Numbered from the stretch's first letter, positions 7,870-16,564 are shown. The stretch: DNA of 64,000 nucleotides from Paenibacillus sp. SZ31 (GCF_012912005.1 NZ_JABBEA010000001.1:806001-870000), one strand, 5' to 3'. Notes: generated from the letters alone by a model not told the origin. Program-made: numbers and translations.

Positions 7870-8988
7870 TTAGTCAAAAACGAGTTCGATTTCTTCCCCG
7901 TTTTTCTTCACCGAAGCTTCCTGAGTCTTGGCAGGTTGTTTCTCTTCTTCATCACGGAAGTTCACCAGCATGGTGCCCCCCGCTACGATCAGTGCACCGA
8001 CAATGCCTCCGGTAAGATACGCGATTGGGGTACCTACCGATACAGCTCCATATAAGCCGCCGATCGGTGGCATGATGATATGCGCTCCCAGCAATGCAGT
8101 CAGGGCAGCACCCGTTGCACAGGCAAACATGTTGACCAGAATCATTTTGGCAGGGTTACGCAGTGTGAACGGAATTGCACCTTCCGTGATGCCGATCACG
8201 CCCATAATCACTGCACCTTTGCCCGCTTCCTGATACGTTTTGGAAAAACGTTTCTTCATCAGCAATGTTGCCAGACCATAACCAAGTGGCGGAATGCAGA
8301 TGGCAATGTTAATGAAAATATTCGGCAGATAGACACCGGACAGGAACAGGGCGTTGCCTGCCATCCAGGCGGCTTTGTTGACGGGTCCACCGAGATCGAA
8401 TCCGATCATCGCTCCCAGAATAATCGCAAGCACAACGGTATTCGTTCCGCTCTGGCTCATGTTTTGAACCCAAGCAATCAGATACTCATTCAGTGCGCCC
8501 AGCGGGCCACCCAGAATGACTGCCATCAGAAATCCGGTTAAACCGACAGTAATCAGCGGCAAAATGATTAACGGTACCGAGCCAGCGGCCGGACCTGTAA
8601 TCTTGACTTTGTTTTTAACCCACAAGGTGATGTACCCGGCAAAGAAGCCTGAGATCAACGCGCCGAGGAAACCGGCGTTGGTCTGCTGTGCCAGCACTCC
8701 GCCGATCAGACCTGCGGCCAGCGCAGGTTTGTCGGCAATGGAGTACGCAATATAACCGGACAGGACAATTGTCAACAATCCGATGCCGCTCCATCCTACA
8801 TTTTGCACGAGATATAAAACATGCAAGAATCCGCTTCCATCTTTGTACGGATCAAGATCGGTAATGCCCATCGATAGTGCAATAATTTTACAGATGGCAA
8901 CGACCAGGGAACCCGCGATAATGACCGGCAGCAGATAGGAGATACCTGTCATTAGATGTGTTTTTGCTTCACCGAACCATTTTCTCAT
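7870..8988 (-). CDS. PTS transporter subunit IIC, fructose/mannosylglycerate family
   Basis: A 372-residue polytopic membrane protein of the fructose-type EIIC family: an N-terminal amphipathic segment MRKWFGEAKTHLMTGISYLLPVI, GGVLAQQ, a GFDLGGPVNKAAW motif, and AIPFTLRNP, which belongs to the substrate-binding GITEGAIPF loop typical of EIIC-Fru. About nine to ten hydrophobic segments are visible. It forms the membrane channel that imports and phosphorylates the sugar with the IIB and IIA proteins encoded just upstream. The C-terminal tail is charged (EEEKQPAKTQ). It stops 249 bp before the mannosidase start because of the inserted repeat. Confidence 0.9.
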   Translation of the reverse strand: MRKWFGEAKTHLMTGISYLLPVIIAGSLVVAICKIIALSMGITDLDPYKDGSGFLHVLYLVQNVGWSGIGLLTIVLSGYIAYSIADKPALAAGLIGGVLAQQTNAGFLGALISGFFAGYITLWVKNKVKITGPAAGSVPLIILPLITVGLTGFLMAVILGGPLGALNEYLIAWVQNMSQSGTNTVVLAIILGAMIGFDLGGPVNKAAWMAGNALFLSGVYLPNIFINIAICIPPLGYGLATLLMKKRFSKTYQEAGKGAVIMGVIGITEGAIPFTLRNPAKMILVNMFACATGAALTALLGAHIIMPPIGGLYGAVSVGTPIAYLTGGIVGALIVAGGTMLVNFRDEEEKQPAKTQEASVKKNGEEIELVFD

Positions 8989-9017
8989 CGTACTCTCTCC
9001 TCATGTGGAAGGTGGGG

Positions 9018-9335
9018 TTAAGCTTGTGCGTTCACAGCCTCAACGGCTTTGGTTAATACCGCTTCTGCCTGACTTACGGCATGACCAATTTTGACACGCA
9101 CGACTTTTTTGTCTCCAAACCGATCCATGTCTTTCACCGTTTGATCCGCTGCAATCAGCACAAAATTTGCTGCAGCAATATCTTCTTCCGTCAGCTTATT
9201 GACTTGTCCCATAGCTCCCTGCTGTTCCACTTTGATCTCATATCCCAGTTGCTGAGCTGCTTTCTCCAATGCTTTGGCGGCCATCGGGGTATGGGCGAGA
9301 CCTGCGATACATGACGTTACACCTACGATTTTCAT
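9018..9335 (-). CDS. PTS subunit IIB, fructose family
   Basis: A 105-residue cytoplasmic EIIB. Cys9 in MKIVGVTSCIAGLAHTPMAA is the phospho-acceptor of the fructose-type IIB fold. The phosphate passes from IIA (next gene upstream) to this cysteine and then to the sugar in IIC. Its ATG overlaps the stop region of the IIA gene, which gives translational coupling; IIC follows after 29 bp. In E. coli FruA or MngA the three domains are fused; here they are separate. Confidence 0.92.
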   Translation of the reverse strand: MKIVGVTSCIAGLAHTPMAAKALEKAAQQLGYEIKVEQQGAMGQVNKLTEEDIAAANFVLIAADQTVKDMDRFGDKKVVRVKIGHAVSQAEAVLTKAVEAVNAQA

Positions 9336-9790
9336 TATGACACCAGTCCTTCCGTATATTGATGAAGCAACGTATATACATCTTCCGGCTGCACCGCTTC
9401 TGCGATGGCCTCTTTGAATGAATCTTCCAGCAATAAGGTGGCAAGTGAAGAGATAATTTGCAGATGGGATACGTCTACATGACCTTTAGGCACAAGGATG
9501 GCAAAAATATATTTTACCGGCTTGCCGTCATGTGATTCCCAATCAATGGGCTCCTGCAATCGAATGACCATCACCGCCGGACGTGTTACAACTTCACTCT
9601 GGGTATGGGGAATCGCAAAGTGATCCTGAAGTCCGGTGGAGTAGACACGTTCGCGTTCCCACAAATCAGCCGCAAGTTGAACACGGTTTGTAGTGATGCT
9701 GTAACGCTCTGCCTCCGCAGATATGAAATCAAATACGTCCTCTTTGCTATGCAATGTCTGATCGAGATAAATTTGATTGGTTGTAATCAT
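9335..9790 (-). CDS. PTS subunit IIA, fructose family
   Basis: A 151-residue EIIA of the mannitol/fructose class. His62 in HFAIPHTQSEVV is the residue phosphorylated by HPr; the pattern PAVMVIRLQEPIDW and IFAILVPKG fits the family. It is the first gene of the operon, starting with ATG after a GAGGAGGAGA ribosome site. The upstream region has a likely promoter, a cre-like site and a palindrome, listed separately. Confidence 0.92.
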   Translation of the reverse strand: MITTNQIYLDQTLHSKEDVFDFISAEAERYSITTNRVQLAADLWERERVYSTGLQDHFAIPHTQSEVVTRPAVMVIRLQEPIDWESHDGKPVKYIFAILVPKGHVDVSHLQIISSLATLLLEDSFKEAIAEAVQPEDVYTLLHQYTEGLVS

Positions 9791-9823
9791 GATCTCTGTC
9801 TCTCCTCCTCTCTCTATCCAAAA

Positions 9824-9849
9824 CGATAAGCGCTTACAAGATCATTGTA
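9824..9849 (-). promoter_or_regulatory. Promoter -10 and cre-like CcpA site of the PTS-mannosidase operon
   Basis: On the minus strand TACAAT (9844-9849) is a good -10; the -35 position (about 9867-9872, TCCAAG) is poor, as in activator-dependent promoters. Just downstream, at 9824-9839, lies TTGTAAGCGCTTATCG, which has a perfect cre core and left half-site (TGTAAGCGCTTA) and a weak right end. A cre over the transcription start is the usual arrangement for CcpA repression in glucose. No search score was computed. Confidence 0.55.
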
Positions 9850-9881
9850 ACGGATTCTTCCTTGACCTTGGATCTAGAAAA

Positions 9882-9901
9882 TTTCCCCTTCGAAGCGGAA
9901 A
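9882..9901. promoter_or_regulatory. Candidate operator of the PRD activator
   Basis: A 20-bp near-perfect palindrome centred on TTCGAA: arms TTTCCcCTTC and GAAGcGGAAA, with one mismatched pair. Its centre is about 55 bp upstream of the predicted transcription start, the right distance for an activator that rescues a weak -35. The link to the regulator encoded at the end of the operon is inferred from position. Confidence 0.45.
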
Positions 9902-9915
9902 AACATTAGCCATAG

Positions 9916-9945
9916 TAAAAGCCCTGAGTCTAATAGACCCAGGGC
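9916..9945 (-). terminator. Rho-independent terminator after the gene at 10013-10306
   Basis: GCCCTGGGTC pairs with GACTCAGGGC (one mismatch) around a short loop TATTA; on the minus strand it is followed by TTTTAC. It stands between the stop at 10013 and the promoter of the PTS operon and so insulates the two. Confidence 0.8.
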
Positions 9946-10012
9946 AGTTGCAATTGGTGTGTTACAGAGATAGCGTAAGTTCACTGAACGTGGGGCTTAA
10001 GCCGACAATACT

Positions 10013-10306
10013 TCATGAACGCTGTGTCCAGCGCTGCATTCCTGATCGAAGACCGTAATATGCAGCGGCGAGCAAAACGAATCCGGCAACAGCCATAATC
10101 ATGGATGTTGTATCCCATTGAACACGGCTTCCAAAAGCAATCTTAGATTGCAATGGGGTACCCGAAGAAGCGATGTTCGTCAGATCAGGTACGTAATTCA
10201 TGGTCATGATCATGCCTTGAACGACATTCCAAGCTACAAAACCGATGATGAATAAAAGGGTAACCAGAACGGATTCCATCGCTAATCTTTTGTTCATGTT
10301 TGTCAT
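10013..10306 (-). CDS. Small two-helix membrane protein, unknown function
   Basis: The 97-residue product has two clear membrane helices (LVTLLFIIGFVAWNVVQGM near 12-30 and MIMAVAGFVLLAAAYYGL near 70-87) and a polar loop between. The ATG at 10306 is chosen over the TTG at 10327 because AAGAGGAG lies just before it. It follows the DUF4375-like gene by 18 bp and is probably in the same transcript, closed by the terminator at 9916-9945. I do not recognise a family. Confidence 0.7.
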   Translation of the reverse strand: MTNMNKRLAMESVLVTLLFIIGFVAWNVVQGMIMTMNYVPDLTNIASSGTPLQSKIAFGSRVQWDTTSMIMAVAGFVLLAAAYYGLRSGMQRWTQRS

Positions 10307-10323
10307 TTGTCTCCTCTTCCCAT

Positions 10324-10893
10324 TCAATTAGACAAGAATTGCTGCATCTCCTGTTTCAGACGATCTTTATTCGCATCCACATACTGATACAACAGGTCGA
10401 AACTTTCTTCGTTATCCGATTGCATGCTTATATTGCCGGCTTCCAGCTCAATTTGCTTCAATACCTCATGAATCTGTTCTCCATGTGTTTGCAGACTTGT
10501 CGTGATGTCATCTTCGGACAGGCCATTCACATTATCTCGTAATTGCCCGGGCGTTACACCGCTTTCGGACAAGATCTGCTCGATCTTCTTCAGGATCACG
10601 GTATCAGCCTCATTACCGATCCGCTCCATCGCTGCTATTGTCTCACCGAGATACTGCCCGCTGGCATTCTCAAGGAAACCGGTCATCCCGTTCATGGACA
10701 ACTCGGTATCCAGATCGATGATTAGAATGGTATCTCGCAATACTTGCGGAAGATCTGGTCCACTCTCTCGAATCGTCGCAAATTCAGCCCGATAAAGGTC
10801 CATGGCAATCCCCCCCACCACTTCTTCACCTGACATCTCCTCAAGCTGATCAAGTGGTAACAATTCCTGCAGTTCTTCTTGTAACTTGTTCAT
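10324..10893 (-). CDS. DUF4375/DMP19-like protein
   Basis: A 189-residue soluble, acidic protein. The middle part, with an LxxxVxNGGxxQYF-like arrangement represented here by ELSMNGMTGFLENASGQYL, followed by AMERIGNEAD, resembles the DUF4375 (DMP19-like) domain; the match is partial (NGM instead of NGG). DUF4375 proteins have been linked to DNA-mimic and immunity-type roles in other bacteria, but that cannot be carried over. Strong CAGGAGG before the ATG. First gene of a probable two-gene unit with the membrane protein at 10013-10306. Confidence 0.6.
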   Translation of the reverse strand: MNKLQEELQELLPLDQLEEMSGEEVVGGIAMDLYRAEFATIRESGPDLPQVLRDTILIIDLDTELSMNGMTGFLENASGQYLGETIAAMERIGNEADTVILKKIEQILSESGVTPGQLRDNVNGLSEDDITTSLQTHGEQIHEVLKQIELEAGNISMQSDNEESFDLLYQYVDANKDRLKQEMQQFLSN

Positions 10894-11107
10894 CTTTCTC
10901 TGCCTCCTGTATCTCTCTGTCTAAATATACGCCGACACGTTATTACATCATAGCAGAATACGCTATATAAGTTGAACTTGTGGAAGTTGGCATTGCTTAT
11001 TTTGTTATCAAATTTACAGGGAATATCGTCAAGTTAACGTGCACTTGACCTCTGGAAAATGTTCCGCTGTTATGATCTTGGCATCACGAGTCTTGGGAGG
11101 GGTAATG

Positions 11108-12264
11108 ATGCGCCTGGCCTTGTTCACAGACACCTATCTTCCGGAAACCAATGGTGTTGCTGGCACGCTCCACCGCTTGAGTAACCATCTGAACCGCAAA
11201 AGAATCGAACATCTGCTGTTTACTCCGAACTCCGTCATTGAAGGAAGCTATGAGACTCAAGTCAGATCGGTTGCTAACATTCCTTTTTTCTGTATCCCGA
11301 ATGCCGTATCGCTCTACCTAACAGAGCAAACACGCACAAGCAGCTACAAGCCTTTCAGCCCGATCTGCTGCATATCGCCACGCCTTTTAATATGGGGCTG
11401 CTTGGCCTGAGGTATGCACTCAAACATCATCTTCCGCATGTTGTCTCCTACCATACCCACTTCGATCGTTATCTCGAATACTACCGGTTGAAAAGCATGA
11501 TTCCGCTCTACTGGAAATATATCCAATGGTTCCACCGTGCCTGTGATGCAACACTCACCCCATCGCAGGAAACGTTGAACACCCTGCAAGCTCAAGGCAT
11601 TCAGCGTCTGAAGCTTTGGTCCCGCGGGATTGATTGCAACCTGTACTCCCCTGATAAACGCAGCTCGGATATCCGTGAACGATATCAGATCACCGCTCCC
11701 CTTATTTTACTCTACGTTGGACGCATTGCCCCGGAAAAAGATATCGCTACGCTCACGACTACCATGCAGCAGTTGCCACAGGAAATGCAGTCCCGAGTAC
11801 ACTGGATTATTGTTGGCGATGGCCCATCTCTCCCCAAAATGCGTACACAAACCCCATCGAATGTCACCTTTACAGGATATATGCATGGCGAAGAACTTGC
11901 TGTTATGTATGCTTCGGCAGATCTGTTTGTGTTTCCTTCCTCTACGGAGACATTTGGCAATGTGGTGCTGGAAGCAATGGCTTCAGGACTTCCAGTGGTG
12001 GCAGCCAATGCCGGAGGTGTAAAGGATCTGGTATCCCCTAACCGCAATGGTGTGTTATTCGAGCCAGGTCAGGCTGATGCACTGATTCGGGAGATATGTC
12101 TCTGGGGAAATCACGGGAACCAATTGAGGATGATGGGACTGGAAGGCAGAAAACTGGCTGAGCAGCGGTCGTGGGAGCATATTTTTGATACACTGATCGG
12201 GGACTATGGTGAAGCTATTGAACAACGGAACAGACGAACGAAAGATCGAATTATCACAGCCTAG
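11108..12264 (+). pseudogene. GT4 glycosyltransferase, frameshifted at a T6 run
   Basis: Two overlapping frames make one family-4 glycosyltransferase of about 385 residues. The first frame (MRLALFTDTYLPETNGVAGTL .. SVANIPFF) is a typical donor-independent N-terminal half; after T6 at 11284-11289 the reading must move by one base to continue LYPECRIALPNRANTH .. LLHIATPFNMGLLGL and the C-terminal half with VGRIAPEKD, FPSSTETFGNVVLEAMASGLPVVA. One extra T restores the family consensus IPFFLYPE. The start is the second of two ATGs, after GGGAGGGG. Members of this family are usually alpha-mannosyl- or glucosyl-transferases acting on lipids. As given, the protein is cut after about 61 native residues. 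Confidence 0.85.
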
Positions 12265-12338
12265 TCTGACGAAATCAGTTTCTTTCAACAACCCATAACA
12301 ACCGCCTCTGTCTCTGCAAAGTTAAAATGGTTCGCCCG

Positions 12339-12382
12339 TTCAGGCTGCCGCAGTATGTACACGTTGCTACGGTCAGCCTGAA
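12339..12382. repeat. Long inverted repeat between glycosyltransferase and mannanase genes
   Basis: TTCAGGCTGCCG and CGG-T-CAGCCTGAA form a 12-bp stem with one bulged T around a loop of about 20 bases. There is no T-run on either side, but it lies exactly between two convergent genes, so it may be a bidirectional transcription barrier or a processing site. Confidence 0.5.
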
Positions 12383-12400
12383 TAGCGGATACGCTGAACG

Positions 12401-14188
12401 TTAAGGTGTGACCCCGGAAATCAGGTTGCCATTCTGATGCAGAGTTACCCTGTTCCACACATCATAGGAAGTCTGCGTCGGACGGAAGGAATAGTCGTTA
12501 TTTTCGTTGAAATTGCCCCAACTATCCTTGTGAATACGGAGCTGAATGTCTCCCGTCTGACCTCCCGCTGGCAGAGAACCTGCACCCGAAGTGAAACCAA
12601 TCTCGACATAGGTATCTGCATTCGTGCCCGTGATACTTCCGATGTTGGCCGTGATGTTGGCTGCTCCGATCTGTGCCCAATCGATAACCGTATTTAACCC
12701 CTCGGAGCCGTCTTTCGTGAAGTAATAACGGATCTTCAGACCACTCAGGTTAACAGCGGAGGTACCATTGTTTTTGATATTAAAATAGGGTTTGATATGA
12801 TTATTCGTTGCATCGGTATCTGCGGCACGATATTGCAGAACCAGATTGGAAGTTGGCGTGGTTGTACCCGCCTGCGGTGTCGCACTCACCTGTACCGAGC
12901 TTGGGCTGGTACCCGCGCTGTTCACGGCTTTGATTTTGTAATAGTACGTGGTTCCATTCGTCAAAGACGTATTGGTGTAGGTTGTGCCGCTCACATTCGT
13001 AGCTACATCAGTATAGGTTCCTCCGCTCGTTGTCGCACGCTGTACAATATAACTCGCTGCTCCGGGAGATGCGCTCCAGTTCAGAGCTACTTGTCCATTC
13101 CCCGGCATGGCTGTTACGCCTGTCGGCGCAGCCGGGATCGTGACAACTCCCCCACTATCGTTATCTGGCACCGGCTGATAGCCAGGGGTTGTATAGATCG
13201 TATTCAATGCAGAGGTTGCTAGCGTACCGTTCGGTCCATTGACCACCGTCTGTCCCCAATCGGTCAGGGAACCTGCTGGACCATTGTTCAGATCAAGGTA
13301 TTCTACACCGCCACCGTTACCATACCAAGACCAGGCTAACCAGCCGACTCCCTTTTGCTCTGCGTAGCTCAAGATCGTCGCTTCATCCACATCACCACTG
13401 GTGTGCTTGAATCCGAATTCGCCTACAATGACAGGTACGCCAATCGCCAGCGCATGATCAATGTTGCTTTTGACTGTTGCTGCATCGCCGCCTGCGTATT
13501 CATACATATGAATGGAGAAGATGGTATTTGCCAGTGGGTCCGCATTAAACACATCCAGTCCACGATTGAAAATCGCTGTAGGGTATTGCCCCCAACCTGC
13601 GGTATCTACGACAAGCGTATTCTTGATGCCTGCCTGACGGAGTTCAGGAATCACTTGTTGATATCCATCCGCCCACACCGCGGTTTCCCATGATCCGTAC
13701 CATTCATTCGCAATGTTCACGATTACGCGATCTTCCTTGCCAATCAGGGCATCTTTGATGCTGATAAAATAATCCGAGGCTTTCCGCAGTTCCGCAATAC
13801 TGTCCGACCCGGTGGCATCATGTACTTCCAGCATAACGGTTAATTGGTACTGGTCACACAGCGCCAGAATCTGCTCCACATCCGCCAGTGAATCTGCCGT
13901 CCAGCGACTACCGTTGGACAATACGATACGCACGGTGTTGGAACCTGTGGCAGCAATGGCCGGAATAGCCGCTTGCAGATCATTCTTAAACCAGGTATGG
14001 GCATGATTCACCCCACGCATGACAAAAGGTGTACCTGTAGCATCCAATAATTTGGTACCGCTTACATTAAATCCTTTGACAGGCCCGCTTGCAGCTGAAG
14101 CCGGATGAGGTGAATACACGATAGACACCAGCATTAATGACAGAGAGAACAGCATTGCTTTTCGAAACATGTTTCCAATACGCTTCAT
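12401..14188 (-). CDS. Secreted endo-beta-1,4-mannanase (GH5_8) with FN3 and CBM3
   Basis: A 595-residue extracellular enzyme: signal peptide (1 to about 32, ending ASA), GH5 catalytic domain (about 36-335), a fibronectin type III domain (about 353-440, GVTAMPGNGQVALNWSASPG) and a family-3 cellulose-binding module (about 447-595, LVLQYRAADTDATNNHIKP .. IKNNG). Acid/base Glu162 lies in VNIANEWYG and the nucleophile Glu257 in VPVIVGEFGF, as in Bacillus mannanases of subfamily GH5_8 (start GFNVSGTKLLDATGTPFVMRG). It breaks the backbone of mannan in plant cell walls, with CBM3 tethering it to cellulose. AGAAGGAGG before the ATG; monocistronic. Confidence 0.93.
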   Translation of the reverse strand: MKRIGNMFRKAMLFSLSLMLVSIVYSPHPASAASGPVKGFNVSGTKLLDATGTPFVMRGVNHAHTWFKNDLQAAIPAIAATGSNTVRIVLSNGSRWTADSLADVEQILALCDQYQLTVMLEVHDATGSDSIAELRKASDYFISIKDALIGKEDRVIVNIANEWYGSWETAVWADGYQQVIPELRQAGIKNTLVVDTAGWGQYPTAIFNRGLDVFNADPLANTIFSIHMYEYAGGDAATVKSNIDHALAIGVPVIVGEFGFKHTSGDVDEATILSYAEQKGVGWLAWSWYGNGGGVEYLDLNNGPAGSLTDWGQTVVNGPNGTLATSALNTIYTTPGYQPVPDNDSGGVVTIPAAPTGVTAMPGNGQVALNWSASPGAASYIVQRATTSGGTYTDVATNVSGTTYTNTSLTNGTTYYYKIKAVNSAGTSPSSVQVSATPQAGTTTPTSNLVLQYRAADTDATNNHIKPYFNIKNNGTSAVNLSGLKIRYYFTKDGSEGLNTVIDWAQIGAANITANIGSITGTNADTYVEIGFTSGAGSLPAGGQTGDIQLRIHKDSWGNFNENNDYSFRPTQTSYDVWNRVTLHQNGNLISGVTP

Positions 14189-14357
14189 AACAAAACCTCC
14201 TTCTTGGGATGGGTTAAGCTATTCACAAGGTATGTAGACACATAGAAGCCGAACAGATCACCAACATGGATTATCTCATCACTCACCTCCCGAACACTCT
14301 TAATATACTATAAAATGTCAGAAAATGTTGGAATTTTTTAGATTATTTTAAAATATT

Positions 14358-14936
14358 TTATAGATCCAAAACCCACCACATGACTTTATGAAAACCCGAC
14401 AATTTATCAGGAATCTGCCCCACTTCAGTAATCACTGGATCAAACTTTGGATTACCATCTCTCTCATAGATGTGAAATGACCCATCCATAGGAATCTCGT
14501 GTCGAAACTTATATAAGGCTGCAACATATCTCTCACTCGAGTCTCCGATAACATAGCCGCTCTTGTCTTTCTTCAGTTTGAGATCATCTAAGCTGATGTC
14601 TTCCAAATGCTGTATAGCATTAAATCCATCTGTGGCCTGAACCACAATATGTGTCCCCGATGATTGAGGAAAGAGTGCGATTACCAGACACATCGTCAGC
14701 AATTGGGTTAGTACATATCTACGCTTGGTTAACCGAGCGTGATTCTTACCTGTTTTTTTCATCATAGCGTAGATCAGGGCTGCATTCATCAAAACAATGA
14801 TAGGAAACACGACTATGACCAAGATTCCTGTATAAGGGAACAGTTGGCATAGTACAAATAAGAGCAGGATTGTTGGTATCAGCAGCAATATTCCTCTGAA
14901 CAGTTGGCTTTTCGGTCGCTGAGGTTGGGAATTCAT
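14358..14936 (-). CDS. Membrane protein of unknown function
   Basis: The 192-residue product has three hydrophobic segments in its first half (about 15-35, 38-60 and 82-95) and a polar C-terminal half. The ATG at 14936 is used because GGAGGAGAA lies just upstream; the TTG at 14954 falls inside that ribosome site. The C-terminal part (DDLKLKKDKSGYVIGDSSERYVAALYKF) is charged and probably outside the membrane. No family recognised. Confidence 0.6.
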   Translation of the reverse strand: MNSQPQRPKSQLFRGILLLIPTILLLFVLCQLFPYTGILVIVVFPIIVLMNAALIYAMMKKTGKNHARLTKRRYVLTQLLTMCLVIALFPQSSGTHIVVQATDGFNAIQHLEDISLDDLKLKKDKSGYVIGDSSERYVAALYKFRHEIPMDGSFHIYERDGNPKFDPVITEVGQIPDKLSGFHKVMWWVLDL

Positions 14937-14994
14937 CGCAGAGTTCTCCTCCAATGAAGACGCTTACTATTTTCAAACGTTTATTCGTATCAAA

Positions 14995-15528
14995 TTAGAA
15001 AATTTGCGGGGCATTCCTTGGCTCAAATGATATCGTTTCCTGCATTTTGTTCCATATTACCTGTGGAGTACCCTTTAGGTCTGTTCCGTTCTGTACGTTG
15101 CCAATCCAGATGTCCTCCACTTCAGGGTGTTGTAAATAGTGCCTAAGTGTCGCTTTGACCAAAATAGACGCATGTAAATCCAGCACCTCATCCAGCGGTA
15201 TCCAGAACAACTCCCCTTCATCCGAGGGTACAAACCGTCGATGCCTCGTCTCTCCGAAATATACAAATTGCTGCCAAATCTCACCACCACTGACCTCTAA
15301 CAAAATATATCGAAGCCGAAAGCGTTCGACATCCTCTGGCTTGAATCCAGTCTCTTCTTCAATCTCCCGACAGCTGGCGGTCATAGGCGTGTTCAGTTCT
15401 CCTTGTTCCAGATGCCCGCCAATGCCACCCCAGAATTCAAAATCAAATAGTCTGCTGCCTGCCTTCTTCATCATCAACATGTCTGAGCCATTGCTCAAAA
15501 ACGCTGTAGCCATCTGTCTAATCTCCAT
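14995..15528 (-). CDS. Nudix hydrolase
   Basis: A 177-residue Nudix-fold protein. The Nudix box GX5EX7REUXEEXGU is present as GGHLEQGE .. CREIEEETGF (about residues 37-62 of the chosen start); the REIEEE residues bind the catalytic metal. The family cleaves nucleoside diphosphates linked to another moiety; the substrate cannot be read. The ATG at 15528 with GAGG upstream is preferred to the TTG at 15546. The C-terminal 60 residues beyond the fold (HPEVEDIWIGNVQNGTDLKG) are an extension of unknown use. Confidence 0.85.
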   Translation of the reverse strand: MEIRQMATAFLSNGSDMLMMKKAGSRLFDFEFWGGIGGHLEQGELNTPMTASCREIEEETGFKPEDVERFRLRYILLEVSGGEIWQQFVYFGETRHRRFVPSDEGELFWIPLDEVLDLHASILVKATLRHYLQHPEVEDIWIGNVQNGTDLKGTPQVIWNKMQETISFEPRNAPQIF

Positions 15529-15585
15529 ATGTACCTCGCTTTCCAAACTGTGATATTGAATTTACTTGTCTATATAACCCGTCTT

Positions 15586-16248
15586 CTAAAGCAGTCTCTT
15601 TAGCTCACTTAGATGCTCAATCGTATGTAACGGACCTGTCGTAATGCTGTCCTGCCATGGCTGGTTAACCTTTATCCAGATCGTACTCATGCCAACGCTT
15701 GCCGCTCCTTGAATATCGTTCACCGGATGATCGCCAATGTAAATGCATTGCTCGGGAGTGAGACCGAAATGATTGAGTGCAAGCTGAAATATCCGAGGAT
15801 CAGGCTTTTTGACTCCAGCCTCTTCTGAAACAATAATATGGTCGTAATCCTCCCGGATACCGAGTTGATCGATTTTCCCATACTGAATATCGGTCTGCCC
15901 ATTGGTAATTAACCCGGTTCGATATTTCCCCCGAAGATGCTGAACGACTTCTCGCGCCTGTTCCATCAAAACTGAACTTCTCACATACTCTCTGCCATAG
16001 AACTCCATCAATTCTGCATGTGGCGGATGCTCTGCCCAAGGCAGTTCATGCAACAACTCGTTGAACAGAAGGGATTTGTCCTTATAACCATCCTGGTCGA
16101 GTTCAATAATTCGCTTACTTATACCTTCGGTTGACTCAAGATGACCAAAATATGTCTTGATTAAACGCTGCGTAAAGCCGTCAAAGGTCGTCGTTCTGTT
16201 CAGAATCGTATTGTCCAAATCAAAAATAACCGCTTTAATATGATCCAT
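15586..16248 (-). CDS. HAD-family hydrolase (subfamily IA phosphatase)
   Basis: A 220-residue HAD phosphatase: motif I AVIFDLDNTI (residues 6-15; nucleophile Asp in DLD), motif II around LITNGQ, and motif IV YIGDHPVNDIQGA. The helical cap between motifs I and II marks subfamily IA, which includes PpaX- and YjjG-like enzymes acting on small phosphates. A longer in-frame extension to 16425 exists, but the ATG at 16248 has GGGGGAAAG before it and the extension overlaps another gene (16286-16456) in a different frame, so the short form is right. Confidence 0.88.
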   Translation of the reverse strand: MDHIKAVIFDLDNTILNRTTTFDGFTQRLIKTYFGHLESTEGISKRIIELDQDGYKDKSLLFNELLHELPWAEHPPHAELMEFYGREYVRSSVLMEQAREVVQHLRGKYRTGLITNGQTDIQYGKIDQLGIREDYDHIIVSEEAGVKKPDPRIFQLALNHFGLTPEQCIYIGDHPVNDIQGAASVGMSTIWIKVNQPWQDSITTGPLHTIEHLSELKRLL

Positions 16249-16285
16249 CGCTTCTTTCCCCCAGTTCAAGAATGTGAAGCCGTGC

Positions 16286-16456
16286 TTATTTTTTCTTTTT
16301 GTGATAGTGATAACCCGTGCACAGGCCCTTTTGTTTGGATTTGGCTGAACAGTTATGTCCACCGTTCTTATCCAGTCTGCCTGGATGAGCATAAGCGGAA
16401 GAGGATACACCAACAAGTACGACAAGAGACAGGATTACGATAACAACCTTTTTCAT
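16286..16456 (-). CDS. Small secreted YHYH-motif protein (56 residues)
   Basis: A 56-residue product with a cleavable signal peptide (MKKVVIVILSLVVLVGVSSSAYA) and a short mature part HPGRLDKNGGHNC .. GLCTGYHYHKKKK. The G-R-x-D-x-x-G-G-H and YHYH patterns with two cysteines are those of short exported YHYH-domain proteins, thought to bind calcium or other metal. AAGGGTGA lies before the ATG. It sits 37 bp upstream of the HAD gene on the same strand. Too short for standard gene calling but complete. Confidence 0.8.
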   Translation of the reverse strand: MKKVVIVILSLVVLVGVSSSAYAHPGRLDKNGGHNCSAKSKQKGLCTGYHYHKKKK

Positions 16457-16564
16457 AAGTCACCCTTCGATAAACACCCTATGCTTTAGGGCTTAATACG
16501 TGCTATATCATTCTACATGAAAATCCACAATTGGGATATCCTTCATCTATTTATTGCATACATC

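Noticed and set aside
15586-16425. HAD protein with 59-residue N-terminal extension
   Set aside because: The extension overlaps the YHYH gene in another frame, while ATG 16248 has a strong ribosome site.
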